Below, one piece after another: positions 40,721 through 50,250 of a stretch of 64,000 nucleotides of DNA (within the stretch, counting starts at the first letter, position 1; each line of letters opens with the position of its first letter). The notes under the pieces are model-generated. The model was not told the origin of the DNA. It saw only the letters and a program-made list of their open reading frames with translations, and made no database searches. Source of the DNA: Colwellia maritima (GTDB taxonomy: Bacteria > Pseudomonadota > Gammaproteobacteria > Enterobacterales > Alteromonadaceae); contig NZ_JAKKSL010000003.1 in NCBI RefSeq assembly GCF_022669015.1, forward strand, positions 124,001 to 188,000, written 5' to 3'. A program made the translations under genes and the position numbers.

Positions 40721-40851
40721 TATTTCTTTTAAACGATAAGTTATCTGCAAGCTATTATTATGCCAAAAACAATTAACCATTGTATTTCATGAAGTTACAA
40801 TAAAACTCAGATTAAATAAAAAATAACTGTAAAAAAATTAGACATAATTTG

Positions 40852-42318
40852 CTAAAGGCTTTTAGCCTGTATTTGAATATCATTCAGTATTCTATATGTA
40901 TCCATCCTTTTCATAGCTTTTCCTTCGTATTCACGCAGTAATTGCCACTTTGGTCGTGCTAATGTTAGCTCCCAGTTAAATAAGGATTTATACATATTTC
41001 TAACCTTTTTGGGGTATTTAAGGGCTAAGTCAATCATTTCAGATGGATCGTCTTCAATATTATAAAGTTCAATTGGTCGGTCAGGAAAACGAAGTAGCTT
41101 CCAATCGCCATCACGTATTGCTCCTCTATTTTCTTTTTTCCAATAAAGTGTTTGATGTGGGCGTTCTTTACTGGTTTGATTGAGGTAAGGCATTAAATCT
41201 TTTCCATCAATATTTTTCAAGTGGCCAGTATTTCCTTGTGCTGCACTATAAAATGTTGGCAATAAATCTAACGTGCTTACAGGAAAGTTATACGTTGAAT
41301 TCGATTTTATATGCCCAGGCCGGCGTATTAGCATAGGAACACGTATCCCTCCTTCAAGGTGGTTAGCTTTTGTACCACTTAACGGTGAATTAACTGAACC
41401 GTTAGTATCTGAAGGCCCACCATTATCATTCGTAAAAACAACCAAGGTATTTTCTGCAATACCTGATTCCTCAAGCTTTTTCAATACTCTACCAATAGCA
41501 CGATCCATTGAAATGGTTAGCGCTGCCGCAGCTTTACGTTTACCTGTTAATTCTGGAAATAAGGCTAAATCTTCTGGTTTTGCTTCCATTGGAGTATGTA
41601 CAGCGTTAAAAGATAAGAAAATAAAAAAAGGGGAGTGATTCGCTTTATCAATCGTTGCTATTGCCTCATCAGCAAATGCATCGGTTAGGTAAACTGGTGA
41701 TTCTTCAAATTGTTCAAAATCGCGTTCTAATCCATTCTCTGGACGGTCTAATGGATTATTTTCATCATATTCAAAATAGCTTCTAGCCCCTCCTCTAAAA
41801 CCATAAAACGAATCAAAGCCGCGCTTTAATGGATGAAATTCATCTGCATTACCTTGATGCCATTTTCCAATAATAGTGGTTGTATAACCTAGTTCTTTTA
41901 AATAATCCGCTATAGTTACCTCTTCAATTGCAAGCCCCATTTTATCGCCCGTTGTTCCATTCTTACTCATATAGCCCGGCACATTATTTTCTTCAAAACC
42001 AAAACGCTGTTGATAACGTCCTGTTAATATACCTGCACGTGAAGGCCCACAAACCGCTGCTGAAACATAGGCTTGTTTAAACATCATACTCTGTTCAGCT
42101 AGGTCATCTAAATGAGGAGTTTTCATAATTTTACTACCATGAAAACCAAAATCAGCATAGCCGGCATCATCTGATAAAATAAATAATATATTGGGTTTTT
42201 CACTACCTTTGCTTTGATTTGCTGAAACAGTTTGGCTACCACCCAACAACTGAATTAATATAATAGAAACAGTCAATAAGCTCTTGCGACTGAAATGCTT
42301 TTTAATAGGTAATACCAT
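40852..42318 (-). CDS. Exported sulfatase (formylglycine type)
   Basis: From the ATG at 42318 there are 488 aa; an upstream TTG at 42348 adds ten unlikely residues. A signal peptide ends in VSA. Sulfatase motifs are [18 protein letters not shown] (metal aspartates), [16 protein letters not shown], whose Cys90 is the residue converted to formylglycine, [10 protein letters not shown] and [11 protein letters not shown]. This is an S1-family sulfatase, probably acting on sulfated algal polysaccharides in the periplasm. It needs the FGE or anSME activator encoded elsewhere. No glycoside hydrolases are adjacent. Confidence 0.9.
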   Translation of the reverse strand: MVLPIKKHFSRKSLLTVSIILIQLLGGSQTVSANQSKGSEKPNILFILSDDAGYADFGFHGSKIMKTPHLDDLAEQSMMFKQAYVSAAVCGPSRAGILTGRYQQRFGFEENNVPGYMSKNGTTGDKMGLAIEEVTIADYLKELGYTTTIIGKWHQGNADEFHPLKRGFDSFYGFRGGARSYFEYDENNPLDRPENGLERDFEQFEESPVYLTDAFADEAIATIDKANHSPFFIFLSFNAVHTPMEAKPEDLALFPELTGKRKAAAALTISMDRAIGRVLKKLEESGIAENTLVVFTNDNGGPSDTNGSVNSPLSGTKANHLEGGIRVPMLIRRPGHIKSNSTYNFPVSTLDLLPTFYSAAQGNTGHLKNIDGKDLMPYLNQTSKERPHQTLYWKKENRGAIRDGDWKLLRFPDRPIELYNIEDDPSEMIDLALKYPKKVRNMYKSLFNWELTLARPKWQLLREYEGKAMKRMDTYRILNDIQIQAKSL

Positions 42319-42685
42319 TGCAACGGTCCAAATGAAAATTGTTAACAATAGACTATACTAGAAATATACAGATGAAAAGTGTAATTTGTCGATAGATAAA
42401 ATTACTTGTTATAATTATAAACAAAGAATCGTTGAAATATGAAAGCAAAACCCGCCATTTCACACCTATTCTACTTATAAACTTGTTATGATAATAAGCG
42501 ATAGTGCAACATTCTTGATGTAATTGTTGTGACCAATAAAAACAGCTAAGTTAGCAAAAAAACAAGTGTAAAAACACTTTATTAGCATTGATATTCACTT
42601 GATAAAGCTGCACAATCCACCGCTTATTTGTAACGTCGATTTTTACAGAAACTCGTTGCTAGCATAAGTTATAAGAGTAAAAATA
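42319..42685. other. Divergent promoter region, sulfatase / RNA methyltransferase
   Basis: The 367 bp between two divergent genes are AT-rich and should hold both promoters. A weak AAGTGTAAAAACACTTTA palindrome lies near 42565. No ORF or RNA gene is seen. Confidence 0.4.
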
Positions 42686-43228
42686 ATGCATTCAAAAATA
42701 CAACTCAGTAAAGAAGCGCTTAGAGAAACTAAACCAAGCCGCGATGAATACTTAGCACAGCCTAAAATCCCGTTGGTTATTGTTTTAGACAATGTCACCA
42801 ATAGTTACAACATTGGTTCATTTATTCGTTTAGCCGATGCTTTTGCTATTGAGAAGATTATTGCTTGTGGTCAGCTAACGATATCAGATAAAAAACTGAA
42901 AAAAGCTTCTAGAAATGAAGCTAAATGGGTATGTGTTGAATACAGTGATAGCACTACAGCAAGCTTACAAAGCTTACTAAAACAAGATTATACCATTTAC
43001 AGCGTTGAATTATGCCAAACGTCTGTTGATTACAATGAGGTAACTTACCCGCCTAAGTGTGTGCTTGTGTTAGGTAACGAGCGTAAAGGTGTTAGCGAAG
43101 CTGCATTACAACTAAGCCATCAACAAATACACATACCAATGTTTGGCATGGGTAACTCATTGAATGTTTCAACCGCAGGTGCCATTGTGTTAGCTGAATG
43201 TGCTAACCAAATGAGAAAAAACGCTTAA
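42686..43228 (+). CDS. TrmH (SpoU) family RNA methyltransferase
   Basis: The 180-aa protein has the three SPOUT motifs: VLDNVTNSYNIGSFIRLADA, LVLGNERKGVS and IPMFGMGNSLNVSTAGAIVL. It methylates a ribose 2'-OH in tRNA or rRNA using SAM. It lacks the N-terminal extension of RlmB, so the target is uncertain. It ends 2 nt before the convergent exonuclease gene. Confidence 0.88.
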   Translation: MHSKIQLSKEALRETKPSRDEYLAQPKIPLVIVLDNVTNSYNIGSFIRLADAFAIEKIIACGQLTISDKKLKKASRNEAKWVCVEYSDSTTASLQSLLKQDYTIYSVELCQTSVDYNEVTYPPKCVLVLGNERKGVSEAALQLSHQQIHIPMFGMGNSLNVSTAGAIVLAECANQMRKNA

Positions 43229-43230
43229 AT

Positions 43231-43842
43231 TTATGCACAATTAGCTAAAAATTTAGGGATATTCGCTTTAGTCGTTTTAGCTAATTTTTGTACTAAGGAA
43301 AAAGGCACATCATCGATATCAGCCCGTTCAACAATATCATTAAGCATAGCTAGCCAAAGTTTTGCCGTCATTTCAGAATCGTACAATGCCCTATGAAAGC
43401 TACCGTTTGAAGCAATGCCTTTATAATTGATCAATGTCCCTAATTTATGATTAGGTGCCGCTTGATATAATCGCCGAGATAATAATAAAGAACAGGCAAA
43501 CTGACCATCGTAATCCATTGATATGCGACTCAGTTCACTGTCTAAAAAACGTTTATCAAATGACGCATTATGTGCCACAAGATTTTGCCCTTGAATAAAA
43601 TCAGCAAAGCGCGCCATCACTTCGCCACATGGCGCCGCTTTACTTAGCATGCTATTCGTAATACCAGTATAATCTTCGATAAAATAACTAACACGACAAC
43701 CTGGATTCATCAACTCTTGAAAACGGTCAGTTATCACACCATCAACCAGTTTTACCGCCCCAATTTCAATGGCTCTATCACCATTATCAGGTGAAAGCCC
43801 TGTTGTTTCAAAATCAAGTATTATCAGTGAATTAGCGTTCAT
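43231..43842 (-). CDS. 3'-5' exonuclease, DnaQ-like
   Basis: The 203-aa protein has Exo I LILDFETTGLSPDNGDRAIE (DxE), Exo II VAHNASFDKRFLDSEL and Exo III SFHRALYDSEMTAKLWLAM, with His and Asp for the DEDDh type. It is a stand-alone nuclease of the DNA polymerase III epsilon superfamily. It could act in DNA repair or RNA turnover, and nothing nearby narrows this. Confidence 0.88.
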   Translation of the reverse strand: MNANSLIILDFETTGLSPDNGDRAIEIGAVKLVDGVITDRFQELMNPGCRVSYFIEDYTGITNSMLSKAAPCGEVMARFADFIQGQNLVAHNASFDKRFLDSELSRISMDYDGQFACSLLLSRRLYQAAPNHKLGTLINYKGIASNGSFHRALYDSEMTAKLWLAMLNDIVERADIDDVPFSLVQKLAKTTKANIPKFLANCA

Positions 43843-44137
43843 ATTAAGCCATTATTAAAGCAAGTAATAGATAAGTAGAAATCAATACAATTTCATTAAC
43901 GCAGAGTTTACCTTAATTAATTCTCTCTGTAGCGAATTTTTATTAATTATTCCCATTCAGTTAATGATAAATTCAAGTCATGTATTTCTCCTCTCAAATA
44001 GCAAAGGTGGCTAAGGTGTAATAACTGAACTATATTAAATATTGTTGTGTTATTTTTATAATATTTAATGCATTTTTTATTGGCTAAAGAGATAAACAAT
44101 AAGTAAAAAATCTAACTAAACATATGAGGGAACGTAA

Positions 44138-44992
44138 ATGTTTTTACAAGCACGGACATTATGTAGATTTTCATCTATATCACCCCGCACTGGGCCTATT
44201 CTAAACTTCACTCCACGTAGAAGTATAATGACATATGCTGAATCAAGGTTTGATTCGATTGCAATGACACCTATAGAGTTTGATTCACGAAATCCTGTAC
44301 TACGAACAACTTATTGCTCGAGCCTAGAATTTCAAAAACTAAATCCGAGTATAAATATAGATATAGTTCAAGAATGCCCAATAACAGGGGTTTTACTTGG
44401 TGAAATGCCCGACAACTCACTTATGGCTTTTAGTGTCGATGTTTCGAGCGCTGATAAAATTATGAGTGCGGCAAAAATGGGAGCATCAAAACTAAATTGT
44501 AGATTGGAGGATATCGTCGATTATGTGGCAGTAAAAAATTTAAATAAAGACAGTAATCACATCAAAGACAATTCTGAGTTGTATTTTGAATTATTTGATT
44601 CCCTAGTTGAAATTCAAAATTTGGTACCTAATTCAATACAGAAAGTAAAAATATATTCCCATGAACGTAATCCAAAATTGCCTTGGGAAGCATTCCTTCC
44701 TCAACTCGACGATAGAGGGATCACATACTCGACGAGTGTCTATAAAAACAGAATAAAAAGTTATGATAATGAATCAAGACAATATACAAATGATGAGGAA
44801 AGATTGAAGAAAGAAAGCATAACTCTACCACATACTGGTGTAATAACACTGGATTTTGGTCAACAATCCTTTTTACAACAAACAAATCCCAAATGGATTC
44901 CTAACAGACCAACTCAGCTCATAAAGCCGAATATTGATAATAATTTTCATGATTTAATATTGCCAGAAAACTCGAAATCCCCAGAGGAATAG
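44138..44992 (+). CDS. Unrecognised 284-aa protein, linked to a GNAT gene
   Basis: I do not recognise this protein. The ATG at 44138 follows a strong GAGGGAA ribosome site. There is no signal peptide or membrane segment. The N-terminal 35 residues are basic (RTLCRFSSISPRTGPIL). A middle part (NSLMAFSVDVSSADKIMSAA) and a region with LYFELFDSLVEIQNLVPNS and KVKIYSHERNPKLPWEAF look folded, and the C-terminus is polar and proline-rich (KWIPNRPTQLIKP). The GNAT gene starts 3 nt after its stop and a 40-aa membrane peptide follows. The close spacing suggests a functional unit. A toxin, modification target or effector are all possible and none is shown. Confidence 0.75.
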   Translation: MFLQARTLCRFSSISPRTGPILNFTPRRSIMTYAESRFDSIAMTPIEFDSRNPVLRTTYCSSLEFQKLNPSINIDIVQECPITGVLLGEMPDNSLMAFSVDVSSADKIMSAAKMGASKLNCRLEDIVDYVAVKNLNKDSNHIKDNSELYFELFDSLVEIQNLVPNSIQKVKIYSHERNPKLPWEAFLPQLDDRGITYSTSVYKNRIKSYDNESRQYTNDEERLKKESITLPHTGVITLDFGQQSFLQQTNPKWIPNRPTQLIKPNIDNNFHDLILPENSKSPEE

Positions 44993-44995
44993 TAA

Positions 44996-45427
44996 ATGAA
45001 TATTCCTCTTTTCCCCTTTAGAACAGAGCTATATCTTAGACCGTTTTGTAAATTTGATGTAGATATACTTAAAGAAAGTGGCCTAGATGAAGGGGAACCA
45101 CATAAAAACTCTCGAACAGATTCCAAGTTTCTTTACTACGTTGTTCTAGCGACTAACGACTTGCCTATCGGATTTGTATCATTTGACGACAAAGAGTTTA
45201 CAATCAGCTATAGAATTACTGAAAAGTTCCAAAATCTCGGATGGGGAACTAAAGCAGTATATATGTTGGTAGTATTGATCTTTGCTACTTACGGAGAAAC
45301 AATATTGTTTGCTGATATCTACCGAGACAATCTAGCGTCAAGGCGAGTTGTAGAGAAAATTGGATTTAACTTTTGGGAATTAAGACAATGCGGTGCCATG
45401 TGCCTGCGTTATCGCCTACAAATATAA
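44996..45427 (+). CDS. GNAT family N-acetyltransferase
   Basis: The 143-aa protein has the RimJ/RimL-type GNAT layout: TELYLRPFCKFDVDILKES, then LPIGFVSFDDKEFTISYRI, the acetyl-CoA loop region FQNLGWGTKAVYMLVVLIFA (where Q/RxxGxG/A is degenerate as QNLGWGT) and NLASRRVVEKIGFNFWE. It starts 3 nt after the 284-aa gene with a GAGGAA site inside that gene's end, so the two are probably translated together. Its substrate is unknown, perhaps the neighbouring product. Confidence 0.82.
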   Translation: MNIPLFPFRTELYLRPFCKFDVDILKESGLDEGEPHKNSRTDSKFLYYVVLATNDLPIGFVSFDDKEFTISYRITEKFQNLGWGTKAVYMLVVLIFATYGETILFADIYRDNLASRRVVEKIGFNFWELRQCGAMCLRYRLQI

Positions 45428-45437
45428 ATTGGATTGT

Positions 45438-45560
45438 ATGTACCATTCCATAGGTTCAATTTTGGTAGGGCTTGCAATACCTTTTACTGGTATTTGGACT
45501 CTAACGTTGTTGTGTACAATTGCATTAATAATACTTAAAAGAAAAGAAGTGTTAAATTAA
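45438..45560 (+). CDS. Putative 40-aa membrane peptide
   Basis: A short frame from ATG 45438 to TAA 45560 encodes 40 aa with one or two hydrophobic segments (GSILVGLAIPFTGIWTLTLL and a following IALIIL) and a basic end (KRKEVLN). It begins 10 nt after the GNAT stop on the same strand. No good ribosome site is visible, so translation is uncertain. Confidence 0.4.
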   Translation: MYHSIGSILVGLAIPFTGIWTLTLLCTIALIILKRKEVLN

Positions 45561-45631
45561 TTATTTATCAATATAATCATTTGTAAAAATTAACATAAAT
45601 AATTGTTTAAAAAGATAAATAGTTACATCCC

Positions 45632-46156
45632 TTACTTTAGTTGGTTATTTTTTATACGGCTGAGAGCTACTGGAGTGATACCTAAATAACGAGCTATATC
45701 ATTCTGTGTAACAAATTCAGTAATATTAGGTGTCTGAGAAAGTAGCGCGTTATAACGCTGTTCAGCATTCAAACATAACAATTCATATTCTCGTTGTTCT
45801 TTTTTCATAGAAAATAGCAATAAAAAATTAATCACCGCCTGCGCGGTATTTATATCTTCAGCAGCAGTTGATATTATTTTTGCATAAGGAATCTTTATTG
45901 TTTGGGTTTCTTGTAAGCATAACAAGCTAAAACTACAAGTCCCTCCCTGTAAGGCTCTAATACTGGCAATACTATCACCAGGAAATAAAAAAGATTTTAT
46001 ATATTCTTTACCGTCTACAGAGTTGTAATATGCTTTTAAAAGTCCTGACGTAATTATATAAAGGTATTGGTTTTCATCTCCTTGACTAAAAATACATGAC
46101 TTTTTTTTATAACATTGACTAATGCCATATTCTTTGGCTAATTTCGAAATGTCCAT
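45632..46156 (-). CDS. Crp/Fnr family transcription regulator
   Basis: The 174-aa protein has an N-terminal cyclic-nucleotide-binding fold (CIFSQGDENQYLYIITSGLL, YIKSFLFPGDSIASI) and a short C-terminal helix-turn-helix (TQNDIARYLGITPVALSRIK). It lacks the cysteines of FNR-type iron-sulfur sensors at the N-terminus and the usual cAMP contact set, so the signal is unknown. It is divergent from the SDR-DUF2141-VTT operon across a 86-bp gap and is the likely regulator. Confidence 0.85.
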   Translation of the reverse strand: MDISKLAKEYGISQCYKKKSCIFSQGDENQYLYIITSGLLKAYYNSVDGKEYIKSFLFPGDSIASIRALQGGTCSFSLLCLQETQTIKIPYAKIISTAAEDINTAQAVINFLLLFSMKKEQREYELLCLNAEQRYNALLSQTPNITEFVTQNDIARYLGITPVALSRIKNNQLK

Positions 46157-46242
46157 CTATATTCACTTTTTTAACCTAGGTTAACGATCTATGTAATTGA
46201 CTCATTTAGTATTCAACACAATATACATTTATGAGGTATCAC

Positions 46243-46989
46243 ATGAAATTAATAAACAAAAAAATAGTCCTTACAGGAGGGACTTCAGGAATAGGTTTAA
46301 AGTTAGTGGAGATGCTCTACCCAGAAAATACACTTTATATCATTGCTCGAAATGAAGATAAAATCAACAAACTACAAAACAAATATCCTAACATCATCGC
46401 TTTAAAAGCTGACTTAACTAAGCTTTATGAAGTAGAAGCGGTAGCAAAAAATTTGTGCTCACAAACCAGTAACATCGATGTACTCATTAACAATGCTGCT
46501 ATTCAATATACACCAAGTTTTAGTGACAATAATTTCACCTTAGATTCCATTAATGATGAAATTTCCGTTAACTTAACGTCCTTATGTAGCCTTTGTTATT
46601 TATTACTGCCTTTATTGAATAACTCGAACTCAACGGTTAGTAAAAAAACCGCGATCCTCAATGTTAATTCAGGTCTTGCCTTAGCACCGAAGAAAAGTTC
46701 GGCTATTTATTGTGCAACAAAAAGTGCGGTTGATAGTTTTTCAAAAAGTTTAAGGCTTCAATTAGAAAATACTGGAATAGAGGTTTTACAAGCTTTCTTA
46801 CCTGTCGTTGATACACCCATGACCTACGGTAGGGGTAAAAAAAAGATGAGTATTGAAGATGCCTGTAACGCTATTTTGAAAGGTTTAGAAAAAGGCATTG
46901 CCAATCACGATATTGGCAAGGTGAAATTACTACGCATATTACAACGCTTATTCCCTGCTGTAGCAAGTAATATAATGAGGGGATATTAA
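46243..46989 (+). CDS. Short-chain dehydrogenase/reductase
   Basis: From the ATG at 46243, 7 nt after a GAGG site, there are 248 aa. The NAD(P)-binding motif VLTGGTSGIGLKLVEML, NNAAIQ and the catalytic SGLALAPKKSSAIYCATKSA (Ser, YxxxK) identify a classical SDR of the DltE-like type. It is the first gene of a three-gene operon. The substrate is not known. Confidence 0.88.
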   Translation: MKLINKKIVLTGGTSGIGLKLVEMLYPENTLYIIARNEDKINKLQNKYPNIIALKADLTKLYEVEAVAKNLCSQTSNIDVLINNAAIQYTPSFSDNNFTLDSINDEISVNLTSLCSLCYLLLPLLNNSNSTVSKKTAILNVNSGLALAPKKSSAIYCATKSAVDSFSKSLRLQLENTGIEVLQAFLPVVDTPMTYGRGKKKMSIEDACNAILKGLEKGIANHDIGKVKLLRILQRLFPAVASNIMRGY

Positions 46990-46990
46990 T

Positions 46991-47458
46991 ATGCCCCTTT
47001 ATTTAATGAAAGAACCCGCTATATTCAATCGATTATTTTTTATCATATTTCTAGGCTTAATTCTAATGAACACATCAAAAGTAATGGCTCAAGAAGTCAT
47101 TATACAAGTCGATAATATCGACACGTCAAAACCAGGTAATGTTTTAGTAATGCTGTATAGCGATAAAGGTTTTCCTAAAGACCATCAACAAGCCTTAGAG
47201 ATTAAATCGTTTCCTGCAACTCAACATAGCTATTTAGTTAACTTTCTGTCTGTACCTGACACATTCGCGATTAAAATTTTACATGACGAAGATGAAAACG
47301 GTGAAGTGACTAAGAATTGGACAGGTATACTTCCTGCTGAAGGTTTAGGTTTTTCTAATGGCGCAAAGCTATTCCTTGGTCCTCCAAGCTTTAAAAGTGC
47401 CAAACTTGACCTTTCAAACGTTATTCAGCCAATTAAAATTAACATAATTTACCCTTAA
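46991..47458 (+). CDS. DUF2141 exported protein
   Basis: The 155-aa protein has a signal peptide (FFIIFLGLILMNTSKVMAQ) and the DUF2141 core: SKPGNVLVMLYSDKGFPKDH, FAIKILHDEDENGEVTKNW and GLGFSNGAKLFLGPPSF. The ATG at 46991 follows GAGGGG and sits directly after the SDR stop. Its periplasmic role is unknown. Confidence 0.82.
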   Translation: MPLYLMKEPAIFNRLFFIIFLGLILMNTSKVMAQEVIIQVDNIDTSKPGNVLVMLYSDKGFPKDHQQALEIKSFPATQHSYLVNFLSVPDTFAIKILHDEDENGEVTKNWTGILPAEGLGFSNGAKLFLGPPSFKSAKLDLSNVIQPIKINIIYP

Positions 47459-47469
47459 GGAGTTATATC

Positions 47470-48147
47470 ATGCCTGCTTTACTCAAAGTCATGTTAGTTT
47501 TGGCGAGCTTTTTTGCTAGTACCTTTTTAGTCGTAAAATTGACAGGAGTACTCTCTATTGAACAAGTTACGTCATGGTTAGAATTAGCCAAAAATATTGA
47601 TAGTTCAGTGCTTTTTTGGTCGGTTGTTACGCTTTTATTTGCCGATTTATTTATTGCGATACCTACGCTAACCATAATGCTATTAAGTGGTTATTTTTTA
47701 GGAGCAACGTATGGCGCAATTTCCGCTATTACGGGTGTAATGTTAGCAGGCATTTCTGGTTACATTATTAGTTATCATTATGGTGAAAAATTAGAAGCTC
47801 TTTTGATTAAAGACGAGTTAAAGAGAGAAGAATTAAGATCTCAATTTAATCAATATGGTAGTTTAATGGTGCTATTTTCACGAGCACTCCCTATGTTACC
47901 GGAAGTTACGGCATGCATGTCTGGACTGACCAAAATGCCCTTTTTAAAATTTATAACTTTTTGGTCTGTAAGCGCTATTCCTTATGCCATCATTGCGACT
48001 TATGCCGGTTCAATCAGTAGCATAAACAACCCTAAACCTGCCATCATCACAGCTATTATATTATCGACTATTTTTTGGAGTGCTTGGTTTATATTAAATC
48101 GACTAAGTAAGCGTAAAATAATGCTGCAAGCAATTGAAAAAAAATGA
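47470..48147 (+). CDS. TVP38/TMEM64 (VTT/DedA-like) membrane protein
   Basis: The 225-aa protein has about six hydrophobic segments and the VTT-domain motifs LSGYFLGATYGAISAITGVM, FSRALPMLPEVTACMSGLTK and FITFWSVSAIPYAIIATYAG. An AAGGAG site precedes the ATG by 7 nt. VTT/DedA proteins act in lipid transport across membranes. It is the last gene of the SDR operon. Confidence 0.88.
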   Translation: MPALLKVMLVLASFFASTFLVVKLTGVLSIEQVTSWLELAKNIDSSVLFWSVVTLLFADLFIAIPTLTIMLLSGYFLGATYGAISAITGVMLAGISGYIISYHYGEKLEALLIKDELKREELRSQFNQYGSLMVLFSRALPMLPEVTACMSGLTKMPFLKFITFWSVSAIPYAIIATYAGSISSINNPKPAIITAIILSTIFWSAWFILNRLSKRKIMLQAIEKK

Positions 48148-48400
48148 AAGTAGAGAACTTAGCACGGTCAAGTTTTTCAAGCCGTAATTGTCGCTTTGTT
48201 TTTAATTACGATGAGAGCGAGTTTAAAACTTATTTACCCAGTGTCTGTAAACAGGGTATTTTTTCGCTTAAAATACCGCTCTTTCACGGCTAGATAATTT
48301 GATTGATACCCAGTAAAACAATATATACAAATGGCATTAAATTTAGATATACATTATTCTATTTCTCAAATACAAAGATTTTATATCGTAAGGAATGTTA

Positions 48401-49240
48401 ATGAACGTTCAAGTTGTTGACTATTTAGCAGCAGATGCACCACAAAAGTTCGTAGAAAGTTTACACAAAACAGGATTCGGGGTTTTAATAAATCATCCTA
48501 TTAAGCAATCGTTAGTTGAATCAATTTATAAAAACTGGCTCGCGTTCTTTAACTCGCAAGAAAAAGAACACTATGCTTTTGATCCTGAAAAACAAGATGG
48601 TTTTTTTTCAACTGAAATATCAGAAACAGCCAAAGGACATAGCCAAAAAGACATTAAAGAATATTTTCATATTTATCCATGGGGTCGAATACCACCGTCA
48701 TTAAAAGAAGAAATACTGCATTATTACGAGTTAACATCTTCTTTAGCAGAAGAGTTACTTGATTGGGTAGAAAAGCATAGCCCTATAGATGTTGCTACGC
48801 GTTATTCAGAGCCTCTTTCAAATATGATTAAAAACACACCAAACACACTATTACGTGTTTTACATTACCCTCCTTTTGAAGGTAAAGAAGAAGTCGGCGC
48901 AATACGTGCTGCAGCACATGAAGATATTAATTTACTCACCATATTGCCTGCGGCAAATGAACCCGGCCTTCAAGTACAAGGTACAGATGATAAATGGGTT
49001 AATGTACCTTCAGATTTCGGTCACTTAATCATTAATATTGGTGATATGTTGCAAGAAGCATCAGGTGGATATTTTCCCTCTACCAGTCATCGTGTGATTA
49101 ACCCAACAGGTAACAGTAAATCAAAATCGAGAGTATCATTACCGCTGTTTTTACACCCAAGAAGTGAGGTTGTACTGTCAGAAAAACACACCCAAGCAAG
49201 CTACTTATTAGAAAGATTAAAAGAACTTGGGGTGAAATAA
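48401..49240 (+). CDS. 2-oxoglutarate/Fe(II)-dependent oxygenase, isopenicillin N synthase-like
   Basis: The ATG at 48401 is 6 nt from AAGGA, better than the ATG at 48395, and gives 279 aa. The fold shows KTGFGVLINHPI, LLRVLHYPPFEG, the iron site AAHEDINLLTIL (HxD) with a distal histidine in FPSTSHRVINP, and SRVSLPLFLHPRSEV (RxS for 2-oxoglutarate). The substrate is unknown. The gene is solitary or cotranscribed with the short fragment after it. Confidence 0.88.
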   Translation: MNVQVVDYLAADAPQKFVESLHKTGFGVLINHPIKQSLVESIYKNWLAFFNSQEKEHYAFDPEKQDGFFSTEISETAKGHSQKDIKEYFHIYPWGRIPPSLKEEILHYYELTSSLAEELLDWVEKHSPIDVATRYSEPLSNMIKNTPNTLLRVLHYPPFEGKEEVGAIRAAAHEDINLLTILPAANEPGLQVQGTDDKWVNVPSDFGHLIINIGDMLQEASGGYFPSTSHRVINPTGNSKSKSRVSLPLFLHPRSEVVLSEKHTQASYLLERLKELGVK

Positions 49241-49242
49241 TA

Positions 49243-49419
49243 ATGAAGCAAATTCACCCATTATTACAAGCACGACGTAATGCTTACGCAGTCTCTTTTA
49301 ATAGACGTTTATCTGATATCTTTTCACTTAGATCCAAGCCCAAATCATACCCCACTTTCGGTATATTGATAGGCATTTCGAATAAGGTTAGTTTACACAT
49401 TATGTCGCTTCGATATTAA
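49243..49419 (+). pseudogene. Fragment resembling a nitroreductase N-terminus
   Basis: A 58-aa frame begins MKQIHPLLQARRNAYAVSFN and RRLSDIFSLR, which resembles the start of nitroreductase-family proteins (HPLLQxRRSPYAF...). Identity then fades and the frame stops. It starts 2 nt after the oxygenase gene. I infer a remnant of a deleted nitroreductase, but the match is short and from memory. Confidence 0.35.
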
Positions 49420-49464
49420 TCATTGTATTTTCAACGTCAGTATTGATAAGCACTTTCAAAATGG

Positions 49465-50250
49465 TTATACACGCTGATAATTATTAATTAGAAACTGCGC
49501 TTGAAAGCCTAATTTATCATACAGAGGCTTTCCTGCATCAGATGCTTGTAAGACAACATGTGTACCTTGCCATTCTGCACAATTTACAATAAGTTCAGAC
49601 ATCAATAAACGTGAAAAACCTTTACCTTGTACATCAGGTTTGACGCCTACCTGATGTACACCAATAATACTTCCTGTTTTATACATAAGTGCAGTGGCAA
49701 TAGCCTCGTCATTATCATAAGCTAATAAAAGGCGAATTTCAGAATCATTCATTAAACTTTCTATCACTGATTGATCTATAACATATCCAAATGCTTTAGA
49801 CGCAATATCTACCCACGCCATTAATTCTTGTGTTTTAGTTACCAATTTAACAGTAAAACCCTTACGCAATTTTATTTTATCTTTTATCGTGAAAAGCACC
49901 GCAGGCAATATAGCTAGGTACATTGCAGTTTGACTGAACAAACATTGCCCCTTTTTAACTAATTCTACTTCTAAACTCGATTGTTTCGTTAAAAACAGCT
50001 GTGAACTTAAATTACTGTTCTCCTTTTCTTCAATGTCTGCGTTTTCAGGTTCAGACCACATTGGTACGATAGCGGTTGTATCAAGATGTTTTAACTGCAA
50101 ATAATTTTGACCCGATGCCGGAAGATCAAACCAACAACGATAAGGCCAAGAAGTGTTTTTGATCAATTGCGTATTTTTATCAATAATTTGAACGCCATAT
50201 TTTTTCCATAAACGAGTAAGATTATCTATATTCGCCTGATTAATATCCAT
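49465..50250 (-). CDS. GNAT family N-acetyltransferase
   Basis: The 261-aa protein has an N-terminal domain of unknown type and a C-terminal GNAT fold (about residues 130-261): GVHQVGVKPDVQGKGFSRLL is the acetyl-CoA motif (QGKGFS) and DAGKPLYDKLGFQAQF the C-terminal one. The plan fits the two-part GNATs that modify small metabolites. It overlaps the transporter gene before it by 11 nt, suggesting cotranscription. Confidence 0.85.
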   Translation of the reverse strand: MDINQANIDNLTRLWKKYGVQIIDKNTQLIKNTSWPYRCWFDLPASGQNYLQLKHLDTTAIVPMWSEPENADIEEKENSNLSSQLFLTKQSSLEVELVKKGQCLFSQTAMYLAILPAVLFTIKDKIKLRKGFTVKLVTKTQELMAWVDIASKAFGYVIDQSVIESLMNDSEIRLLLAYDNDEAIATALMYKTGSIIGVHQVGVKPDVQGKGFSRLLMSELIVNCAEWQGTHVVLQASDAGKPLYDKLGFQAQFLINNYQRV

